The position numbers and the translations under genes are program-made. From the NCBI GenBank assembly GCA_000349905.1, contig KB722762.1, positions 320,225 to 384,224 of the forward strand: a DNA stretch of 64,000 nt, in the 5' to 3' direction. The notes beneath the pieces were generated by a model that worked only from the letters and a program-made list of their open reading frames with translations, was not told the origin of the DNA and did no database searches. Shown piece by piece: positions 48,801-62,100 of the stretch (position 1 is the stretch's first letter; the number at the start of each line of letters is the position of its first letter). This DNA is from Volvariella volvacea V23. Lineage: Eukaryota > Basidiomycota > Agaricomycetes > Agaricales > Pluteaceae.

Positions 48801-51800
48801 GTCGTACCGGGATCCCCGCTGCTGGCACCAATACCGGCACCGGTACAGGCCACAGCCTCAACTCCAGCTCCAGCGGCCGGAAAACCACCAAAAGCACCTC
48901 TTATGGGCCACTCTCGTCTTCCTTCCGTCGGGAAGCCATTAAACGTCTCTGCACCAGAGTTCAAGCCTGTTGGATTCACGTTTAGACCTCCACCCGGTGT
49001 GCCGCAGATGCCCCAGCCTGTTAGCTTCCCGATCCCGGATTATGGCCAGTCGCCGTATGAACCGGTTGGTGGTGAGGATGGTGCTCCTGAAGCTGAGGGA
49101 CATAGATATGGAAGCTTGCTTAATCCGGGTGGATATGGAGCTCAGAAGCCCGAATCGCCGTTTAGGGTTCAGGGGAGAGAGAAGAGGCAGAGAGTGGGGT
49201 CTGGAGGGGTTGAGGGAGGCGATGAAGAGGATGCTATGGCTTCGTTTAGATTCCCAAATAACTTGGACTCGCCTGCAAGCATTTTGAGGACGGTGAATGG
49301 TGGTGGGCTGGAGGGTGTCAAGTCGCCTACGCCTGGTGCATTTGGTTTAAGGCATGAGAGAAGCCAGAGTTCGGTAGATCGTGATCGGGTCGTGGAGCCG
49401 TTTGTATATGCTCGTCAGGAAGAGGAGGACAAGGAGAGTGAGCGACAAGAGACCATTAGGAGGAAACAGAAGGAGAGCGAGGACGAAGAAGCGGCGAATA
49501 GAAGTCGGTTGCAGGAGTTCACGTACCCGCCTTCGGCATCGAAACCGAAACGAGCGCCTATACCGTTGGATTTCAAGACCAACAACACGGTTCCAGCTGG
49601 AGTATTTAAGGCTCTGGCTGCCAATTCGAATTCGGGCCCTCCGTCAATTGCAGGGGCGGAGGACAAGACGTTACCGAGGAGGTCGAGGCCGAGCTCGAAT
49701 GACTTGTTTGAGCATTCGGGTAGGCCGTCGATGGACGATGTGCATGTTCCGGCTATTGCGAGGAAGACCTCGAGGCTTGGCGTTGCTGGCGCTGGCGATG
49801 CTGGGAACAATAGCCTTGGGCTTGCGACGAGTCAGAGCAGGCGGGAATCGATGGACGACATGGATGTGTTTGGTGTAGGCAGCAGCAGTTTGTTGCATCG
49901 TCATCGACATAGCGGAGGAAGTCGACACCGATACGATCGTGATCGACATGGAAGGAGGAGGTCATCGTTGCCTGACTCGTTGCATGACTCGATTTCGGAT
50001 TTGGAGAGGGAGGGGCTGAGACTGGGCGTGGACTTGGAGAGACTGGAGGGCTTATTGGATGAGAAGATTGCGGGACTGAAGGAGTATTTGGTGGGTGAAC
50101 TGGAGGGCGTGAAGGAGGAGGTTGTCAATCATCAGCAGTTACAGCAACGTCAGCTTCAACACCAGCACCACAGTACTAAGATGAACGGGGATGCCGTCGG
50201 AGCGTTGGCGTTGGGTGCTCCCAAGGGCGCTTTGAGCTCGTCTACGGAGGCCATGATCACGGAGGTGGTCACGCTGTTCCGTGCTCAATTGGAACAATCT
50301 GCCGCTAGAGGGTTGGAAGAGATGGATGACGCTCGTGGCGAGATGGACTTCCAGCTCATCAAAGACATTGTTGAACAAGGACACCGCGAGTCTCTTACGC
50401 TGCTCAGGAAAGAACTGGACGAGGTCATTGACCGATTGTGGCAACTCCGCACTGAAGAACTTAACGCCGCAGATCGACAAGCCAAGCAGCAACAGCAACA
50501 GCCCCAGAAGGATTGGACACCTGTGATCGAACAGGCCGGGAATAAAACCATCCAGGCTGTGGTGGAGAGCATCTCGGAATTACAAACAAGGCTAGAGAGT
50601 ATTAATCGTAACTCTGCGTCAAGAGAGCGAGATGCCATCGTTGACAGAGTCGTTGCAGCGCTTACTCCAACACTGACCTCGATCCGTGCTGAACCGCTGG
50701 ACTACGAGTTCCTTACTACTCAGCTGGCCCAGGCTGTCAAGCCGCATATCAGCCAGCTTATTGATCTGGCAGCGGATAAGAGGGAGACCGCTGGGCTTAT
50801 CGTGGAGAAGCTAGTCCCGATTTTGCCGACGCTGGGCAGTGCAAGGAGTGCAGCTGTTGATACGGAGGCGTTGACAAGTCATTTGACGACTGAGATCAGG
50901 AGGGCTATTGGTCCGATTGATGCGTTTGAGATTAAGGAGGGTGTGGCTGATCTAGTTGTTGAGAGGTTGGACTCGAGGTTGGCCGTTAGGGATAGGGCAC
51001 TTAATGCTGAGAATGTGTCAGGGAAGGTTGTAGAGGGCGTGGGCAAGCTGATGATGGCATTGGAGAGTGTCGTGGTGGAGAGTGTGGGGAAGGTTGCTAA
51101 AGAGCAGGAAAAGATTAGGACCGAACAAAATGGATTGGGGGAGAGGCAGGAGAAAGCTAGGGTAGCTGTGGAGAAGCAAGTTTTGGATGGTGTCAAAGCG
51201 ATTGTAGAGGAGTTGAAAGAGACCAAAGCTTTGGTCGTCCAGCAAGGCGAACGAGCATTACCCGCACCGGAACCAATTATCGTCAAGGACGAGAATGTGG
51301 CCCTCGTCAAGAATGGCGTTGATGGACTGGTAGAATCGCACAAGGTCTTGGAAAGGAACGGACAGGAGATTCTGGTGGTGTACAAGGATATCTTGGAGAG
51401 ATTGAATACTCTTCCTGGATCTTTGGCAACTGCAACCACTGTTTTGCAAGATAGCCATGCAGACTTCATCTCGAACCGCGAGAAGGACCGGACAGAGATG
51501 GAAGAGTTGCGCAGAGCTAACACAGAATTACAGGTTCAACTCTCTAAAGCTCGCGGTGCTCATGGACAAATTAGAGTCGAAAAGGATGTCCTTGGAGAAA
51601 GATTCGCCGCCGTTGAAGCTGAACGAGAGAGGTTGCGCGCACAGGTTAGAGAGTTGCAAGAGAATACCGGTGGTGCAGCGGAACAGATTAGGGGTTTGGA
51701 AAGTAGAAATTCCGAGTTAGAGCAAGCATTGAGCAAGGCGCTTGAACGAAACGAGGCAGCAGATGTTGCTTCCGAAGAAAGTGCTGCCAAGGTCAAAGAC

Positions 51801-53003
51801 CTCGAACAGGCAAACAAGGAGTTGAATCTGGAGAGGCATAGCCTGAAATCCAAGGTAGCATTTGTTGGGCTTCAGTTTACGAGATGTGCTGACTCTTCTT
51901 AGGTCAATGCGTTGGAGCTGCAGGTCGCCTTCGTCAACCGCGAGAAGGATGCAACTGCCGCCAACCTAGCTACTATGCAGAAGCAATATGACATCCTCCT
52001 TGCTGAACAGGGTCACTGGGATGAACTCCGTCAAGCCTCCGAGAAGATTGATATGTTGACGACCCTCATTAGTCAGGCTGACACAAAGGAACTTGAGGAA
52101 CTTCGTCAATACCGTGATCGTACCAAGACTCTAGAGGCCGAGCACAGTGCACTGCAGAAGCGCTTCAAGGATCAAGAGGCTAAGATTACCAATAACGAGC
52201 GGGTTGCATTTACTGCTCGACAGAGTCTATCTCAAGCTCAACAGCGCGCTTCTGAATGGGAACGACGAGCGAAGGAGTATGAGGGCCAGCTGGAATCAGT
52301 GCAAGTCAAATTGGAGCAATCAGAGCAGATAAATAGTCAGCTGGAGGCTGATTATTCTGTAGTCAAACTCCAGCTTGAAGACTTCGAGGCTGATGATAGA
52401 CTATCCAAAGTGAGTTCTGATTTTCACCACTTTGAGAGCAGGCGATTTACCATGGACCTACAGGACCGTGAAACCAAGCTTCGCGAGCAGGTTGCCGGTC
52501 TCGAAGGGCAAGTAGCGCGCTTGCAAGCCGAACTTGAACAGGCTAGGCTTGCACCCCCTCGTCCACCAACAAGAAGCAACACCAAGACTCCTACAGCTGT
52601 TATTCCACCTCCTACTTCATTCCGTGGCGGAGCTTCGACACCGTCTGCCAACGGCTATGCAACCCGCCCAGATTCCCGTGCCAGCGCTATTCACAATGAA
52701 CGATCAACATCTAGGCTTACTCACTACTCAAGTAATGGCACCTCTACACCTCCCGCATCAAAGCCGTCTGTTTGGGATTCGATGCACGCGCCACCCAGCG
52801 CAAATGCGTATCAAAGTCTCGCCAATAGCTATTCCATGAACAATAGTAGAAATGGGCGATACCCGAACCTCGGACCAACAAATGCTCCGAGAACAAGAAA
52901 GGTGCACCCCTCGTATCTACAACGCTCGGTTGCGCCACCTTCACCAACACCGAGTACAGTATCATTGACACCTACTCAAGGTGAAGACGGCTGGTGGTCG
53001 TAA
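45801..53003 (+). CDS. very large coiled-coil protein, no recognised domain
   Basis: I do not recognise this protein. Exons are 45801-46562, 46621-46740, 46817-47746, 48030-51854, 51903-52409 and 52464-53003, all in frame, giving 2227 residues. The last intron (52410-52463, 54 nt) has no stop and could be read through. The N-terminal ~250 residues are Pro/Gln/His-rich. A short conserved-looking helix follows across the first introns (AWDTIKQKVIEEKLEKLG, DPALLLFKLNKLQQAQ). Then come a strongly acidic Glu/Asp stretch, Ser/Arg-rich low-complexity sequence with His repeats, and from about residue 1000 long heptad-rich helices (LEREGLRLGVDLERLEGLL; later many Lys/Glu/Leu repeats). The tail is Ser/Pro-rich and ends EDGWWS. 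The architecture suggests a scaffold or cytoskeletal/polarity protein; that is inference from composition. Confidence 0.8.
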
Positions 53004-53693
53004 GCTTTGTGTCTGTTATGCATGTTTTATACCTTGTCCAATTGTATCTACTCGTGGATCTCATCGTTTTGTTGTTTGTTCACACTCCTTCATTTCTCTC
53101 TCGGTCCTTCCGGTTATACTTTGCATCCTCTCTCCCTCTCTCATTGCTTCTTTTTCGTGGATCGCTTACGCTAATACTTTGGTTGACATCACACAAAATG
53201 TGCTATATCATTTTTCGATAGTGACTTTCGCTTTGTGGCTGTTCGTCCCATTCGCCCTTTTGCGGGCACCTCTCTTTGACTCGGTCCTCATTCAGACATA
53301 CATTGACTCATCTACATTCATATCCTCAACTATATTCTCATCATACATTACAAGGTCGTATATACCCTTATACCTTTGATTTTTCTTGTGGTACCGTTGT
53401 TCTTCGCTTTAATTGGCCCATCCTGATGAATGACAACTGGGTTTTTTCTACGGTGGAACTACTGGGAGTGCTGCATTTGTATGTACCAGAGACCATAGCA
53501 ACCCGGCGGATAGATGCTGGAACACGACAGCACCAGAGCGGTGTAAGAGCCGGGCAGCCCATAGCGTGACGGTCACGCATGATGTCACTTCCTGCCGCTT
53601 GGGTGACCCCTGCGGCTCCTCATCCTGCTGTTCTCTTGTATCCCTCCCAATCTCTACCCTTTCTACTGACCTTCCTCACTATTTTCCGCAACC
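53004..53693. other. intergenic
   Basis: Pyrimidine-rich sequence between two plus-strand genes. It contains the 3' UTR of the coiled-coil gene and the promoter of the oxysterol-binding protein. Open frames here are T/C-rich and look like chance. Confidence 0.5.
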
Positions 53694-55670
53694 ATGATGG
53701 GCCTTTTTAGCTCGGCCGGCACTCATCTACGCGGCATAACCAAGCCAAGGGGCGCAGAAGACGATAAACCCCCCTCTGACACAGACCCAGAAAGCACCTC
53801 CATTCTGTGCGTGTTTTTGCGTATCTATTTTTCTCGGCCCCAAGCCAACGATAGTAGCGACGAGAATGAAGGCTCAATCATTGGTTCGCTCGTTTCTCAA
53901 TTGAGGTATTACTTGCTATATTCAGAGTTGGCCATCCGTTCGCTCATTATCCTCTGATCAAGAGTTGGCATGGATCTTTCAAGAGTCACTTTCCCGACTT
54001 TTGTATTGGAGCCAAGGAGCATGCTTGAGCGCATTACCGATTTCATGTCCCATCCTGATCTTATCTTTGGGTGTGTTCTTGGCTTCTCTACCCTTCCAAG
54101 CCTCTGAGGCTGAAGATGGCTGTGAACCTTTGGTCGACAGCGCGGAAAAGTGTAACCAGCCGGAGGAAAGGTTCATCCGTATTCTCCAATACTATCTAGC
54201 TGGGTGGCACATCAAGCCGAAGGGTGTCAAGAAACCGTGAGTCGTGGTCTTAGGGCGTCTTAATTAATCGATGGGATTGAACTACGCATAGGTACAATCC
54301 CGTTCTGGGGGAGTTCTTTAGATGCAGATACGATTATCCTGATCAGTCTCAAGGCTTTTATATCGCAGAGCAAGGTTGGTGGTGCTAAACGCGCGGCCAT
54401 GCTAGTGCCCCCGAGCGCTAATAATTGCCATGTCCAGTTTCCCATCATCCTCCCATCTCTGCATTCTTTTACATATCACCGGCGAACCACGTCAGTATCG
54501 TGGGCGAACTCAAGCCAAAGTCAAGATATCTAGGCAATAGTGTTGCCACTATTATGGAAGGAGAAAATCGTATTAAGCTGTTGGGACTTCCTGATGACGG
54601 AGGTTTGTCTTTCTCTTGGCACCGCCACGTTCAGCATTTCATATCAACACTTCATCTTTTGCAGAATATGTCATTACGATGCCCAATATGTACGCTCGTG
54701 GAATACTATTTGGCAAGATGTTCATAGAGTTGGGGGATACCTGTACAGCCAAGAATGAGAAGAACCAATTGTTTTGTGATTTAGAGTTTAAGACGAAAGT
54801 ACGTGCTTCAAGTCGTCGTGCTTTCTTCAGTCCCAAATTTTTACCAAGTACAGGGATTCTTTGTTGGCACATACAACATGATAGCCGGTAAAGTTCGGAA
54901 GAATGACACCGAGCTTGGAGAGATTTCGGGGCGTTGGAGTCACGTCATGGACTACAAGTCGAATCAGGTATGCATTCCATTGCCAGCTACACAACTGCGT
55001 TCATTTGAAATTTGCGCCGCAGACGGGGAAGAAGAGAGTACTATTCGATGCAGTTAAGGATGGTCAGAATGTCGTACCTAAATGGGTGCTCCCAGAGGAT
55101 GCACAGGAGCCAAACGAGTCACGAAGGTGAGTAATCATACTAGCTGAAGATCCGCATCAGTCCAGTTGACGTTCTCGAAATCAGATTATGGCGTGCGCTT
55201 ACTAAGGCTATAATTGCAAAGGACATGGAGGCTGCCACGACTGCGAAAACAGCGGTAGAGGATGCTCAAAGAGAGAGGAGGCGTGTTATGGGGGAGAAGG
55301 GACAGGAACATGCCGCTCGGTTCTTCCATCAGGTTGATGGACATTGGGTTCCCAAGTTCCAGTGCGTTTATCATCCACGTTTGTTCTTTGACTGCCTTCT
55401 ACATAATATGTCAATGCTTCTAGAATACCCAGAGACCCACAAGAAGCCGTAGTAGCAGTCCAACAATGGATCTGGGGCCAAGCGTACGACCCCTCCCGCT
55501 TTGTTCAACTACCGGGATCCCCCCTCAGTCCTGCTGCTGCGTACGCAGCAGCACATAAGTCATCATCTACATCACCCACACCGAGATTGTCCGCGTCTTC
55601 GGAGATAGCCCGTGTACCTGCACCGGCTAACAGCACAACTGCTCCGTTAAGGGCAGTTTCACCTACATGA
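53694..55670 (+). CDS. oxysterol-binding protein, ORD-only (Kes1/Osh4 type)
   Basis: This soluble lipid-transfer protein exchanges sterol (or PS) for PI4P between membranes. It has 463 residues in eleven exons: 53694-53806, 53855-53905, 53963-54070, 54141-54236, 54292-54374, 54438-54602, 54665-54798, 54854-54967, 55023-55126, 55185-55361 and 55424-55670. The ligand domain starts with [20 protein letters not shown] and has [19 protein letters not shown]. The family fingerprint [14 protein letters not shown] is split by an intron. Later come GTYNMIAGK and the C-terminal helix [22 protein letters not shown]. There is no PH domain or ankyrin repeat, and no FFAT motif stands out. The tail of about 60 residues is Ser/Pro/Ala-rich. 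The 54071-54140 intron was chosen because only a 70-nt length restores the frame. Confidence 0.93.
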
Positions 55671-56613
55671 GTCTAGGTAGTAAGAGCGCAGTGGTGTCAC
55701 GACATGTCGTTTATTGCACTTGCAATTTTTTGCACGGACTCTCAAGTTGTTGTCTTGGCCCGCTGGTGTGATTGTCTTGTGGTTTGGGAGCTCTTTTGGT
55801 ATTGGGGCACGAATGCCGTTGATGATGATGATGGACGGTGTACACATTAGTCTTGCTTTTCTCCTGTTTTTTGTCTGGCACAGTAGCATATACTACATTG
55901 ATATTGCTCGGTTTTTGTACCACCCTATGCTGATATAGTTCAGCCAATAAACGTATCAACCCACTCACTAGATTTCAGCACCCTCTCGGAGGAGTTGTTT
56001 GCATGCATTCCAATGCTTAAGTTCATGTATATAATATGACCTGTTCGTGGAGTTTCTACGTACATCAAACCGAGCATCTGAGACCGCAAGCAGGAAGGAG
56101 CTCTCACATTTCCTCGCCATCATGATGTTTGAAATATCTCGCGGGCTACATTTACCATAGATGCACTATTGAATAACTTCATTGTACGCTTGATTTACTA
56201 CCCATTTATGTGAACCAAAATCTGAGAGAAGGGAATTCCAGGTAAGTGGTCTGGGGTCTTTTCCTATCATTGATCCGTGAACGTTTGAACTTCGACTGGG
56301 CGTAATAAGCATTAGGCTTTTGGCCATAAACAGTGCTCAGAGATGTCAAGTTAGTTGACCCCTGGTACCCAATAATTTCCTGGTATACGTCTGTGCACCT
56401 GTGGCGGCCATATGAGGTCAACAAACCCTTCGATCAACCTAAGCACTACTTGGACTGAAGACTAAATGCACAAAATACTCAGAAATTGTGCTTGGACACA
56501 GGCAAAGCGTAGTTCACCAATACGATGCCTGGATCAGAGATGCGCTGAAGATACACGAAGATCGTCAATAATCGATAATCATTAATCATGGCTGACTATC
56601 TATTTGTTGTTGT
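55671..56613. other. intergenic between convergent genes
   Basis: This holds the 3' flanks of the oxysterol-binding protein (+) and DBP3 (-). It is AT-rich. No gene or repeat recognised. Confidence 0.5.
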
Positions 56614-58986
<2,373 letters not shown>

Positions 58987-59155
58987 GACACTAGTCTATA
59001 AGTTAAATGGTGTATTAGGGCACCAGATAGCTTACAGGAGCAGGAATGTGAAAGTGGCGAACTGAAAAATAGGACAAATTTGATGAGAACGAGAACCAGT
59101 CGCGTGATGAGCGATCACTGGCAATTGATTTAGGACCTTTCATACTAGGAATCAA

Positions 59156-62100
59156 CTAGGAGTAAACTACTTCGTCCGGTAACCAGGACCAGTCGACTGT
59201 CTCATAAACTACCTTCGCACCAGCGTTGTTCAAGCTAGCCTCCAAATCTCTAGGTGATTGCTGCCCAGATATGTTCAAAAACTGGACTAGATGACCCCTC
59301 AAGAACACTTGTACCAGCCTATTAATGGAAGGGCTATCCTCCGGAACTTCCGACCTGTAAAGGTTCCTTAATATCATAATTAAACTTTGGAACGATTGCG
59401 CTTACCCAGACCATGGCATCATAGATAGTACTACGTCCCGTATTTGCACCCAATGATCCGTCTCTCGCGCAACTACACGGGGAAAGGAAACAGGATGAAT
59501 TTCGCTAGCCTGTATAGGGAAAGCGACTTACGAATATATAGGACTGTGCAACTAGGATAATATATCAGAATATGAGACTTTCGGAACGCATTCTTTGACA
59601 CTCACAGACGAATGATGAATGGGGTGCGGTACAGAACCAGAGCCGTGTTACGCCGGCATCTATCCAACATACGACGGGTCTCCCTCCATAATTCAGTCAT
59701 GCAGAGTTCAATACCTGGGCCATGCGTATGGTTCCATTTCCATGACCCGAGCCTGTACACCTTTTGATTGGTCCACGCCCTGGGTAATTTCAGGTTATGT
59801 AGGTTGCCCCGACGCGGAATAATCACTAGAACAGTGGTCAAGCGCTCGAGGTATACGCAGATCCGGTCTGTATCAGCAAATGCCCAGCTTCCCTTCCGGT
59901 CAAGGGCAGACCTATTCTTGTGATAAGATCGGAAGGTTTTATTGTGGATAAGTGCCTTACGATGTTGCCCAAATACTGCGTAGCATCCAAAATGACCTAA
60001 TTGTGCTGCTGCTGATCTCTGACCTTCCATAAATTAGATTGTTCAGCTCTTGATCCTGACCGAATACAGTTGAGAGCTGAGTGTTTTCGGCAACCTGTCT
60101 GTATTTATCTACTTGTGCCTCTTGAGCTATATTCAGTGGCCACCAAGGTGGGTGGCATCCAAAGGTGAAGTTGAAGGTGCAGTATAAGCGAGATAGCCAG
60201 TACCTTCTACTGTAAGCTAAAATGCTAACATTTTCAGCGGCATGTCACATACCTCATGTCTGCCCTTCCCAGTCTATCGCTCGGTTCTTGTGCGCCAAAT
60301 TGCTCTAGCATCAGATTGACTATCCGCAGTTGGTAGGCATACGCTTCCCAGCGAACTTCTACAGACGCATTATGTGAATGCTTCAGGAAGCAGCTAGAGG
60401 CAGTAAAGTCGGGGGAAATGGTGTATATACAGCCTTCGGATTGAAGGGAGAATACTCTTCTACACCATCCGTCTTGCGTACGGATCAGTATTGCAACGTA
60501 CTCGGACAGAACTCTCCCGAGACGCCTTCTGAAGTCGTCCCTCTTAAATACGAGGTCCTGGTTTTCAAAATGGCTGGAGTTAGCAAGGAAGGATCCCCGC
60601 GGAATCTTGACTTTCTCGGCATCGAGGACGATGCCAAAGACTTTCTCCACGAGCTCTAAATTCCCACTAGAAAGGGACACCAACTCTACCCCATAGCGTA
60701 AGAATAGGCGAAGCTTTTGGATCAGGTCCCGTCCTGCTAGATTCAATGGCCACTTCGATATCGACTGACAATGATAATGCATGGACAAAAAGAATGCAGC
60801 TCTATTGTGCGCGTCATAGAATCGTCGAGCGTCTGAAAAAAGCGCAAGCAAGTCACCAGCTGCGAGCTTCTCGAACATTTGTGCCTGGTGTGGGAATAAG
60901 TGAGCAGCTTGTCTAGTTGAACATGACGCGAATAACCTCGTCTTTGTTTCTGAAAGGGCTTGGAAGGAGCTTTTCAAGCTCACCCTTCCACTTCATTAGT
61001 TCTTGGAGTTTCTCCAAATTCGGTGGTGCCCTAGGGTTTGTACCAAATTTATACGTCTTCCATAAGCACAGGATGATCTCATCTGTTGCTTTCTGTGCGG
61101 ATTCTTTACGTCCTTCTCGTCATTTCATCCATAACTGTATCGCTTCATGGCTTCGATCCTTCGACTTGTAAATTTCGGCGGCTTCGGAAAATCGGCCTAG
61201 GTGTAGTAATAGATTGAGTTTGATGTCTAATAAGGCATGACGATTTAAGAATTCTAGTGCTTGTTTATCACACGGTGTCGGGAAGCAGTCAAGAGCTTTC
61301 CTGTAGAATACCATCATCAATGGCTAGTTCTGAAATTCTTAGACACTCACTCGAACTCTGCCTTATGGAAATAGGAATTAGCTGCTTCCTCCCGTATATC
61401 TTGTGCAATTCCTCTGTCGATGCGTTCCGGAAAACGTTTTATGAAGTCGATTGCTTGATCGTACATGTGTTTCTCCGCGTAAACTTGTGCCGCAAGTGAA
61501 TGCACGCCTGCTCGACACAGAGCAGCCACTGCTTTCCTAACATCCCCTACATTCCTAAAGCACATACCAGCCACACGCCAGTACTCTTGGGATTGACTAG
61601 TGCCCTTTTTTGCAAGGTGCACAAAAGCCTCCCCAGCCTGTTTGTTCTGGGCTCGGCGCACCTGAGAGCCATCCAGACATTGATCTGCCAGTAATTTAAG
61701 GTGATAAGCACCAGCAATCTCTGCCTTGATGGAGTTGCCTGCTCGCATGAAAAACCTGGCGGCATCTTCAAAAAGACCTTGATTGAAGAGCTCTTGGCCT
61801 TTTCCGTCAAACTGTTCTCGTTGTCCATGTCCGGGTCCCGCAGGTGTCGAAGAAGGTAGCATAGCAATGACACCGGGGCCAGGGACGCCGATATCGATTA
61901 GCTTTTTGCTAAGCCAGAACATCTAAAGGCATGAATCTGTGAGGTTGGTGTACAGGATTCACAACACAATTTTTACCTTCATTGGGAGAGCTCTTGATGA
62001 GGAATCGACTATGCACACCGTACGGCGGGCTCTTGTCATCGCCACATATAAATTCTTTAACTACACAAATTCAGTTAGTGGAGGCCTTCAGACGAAGAGG

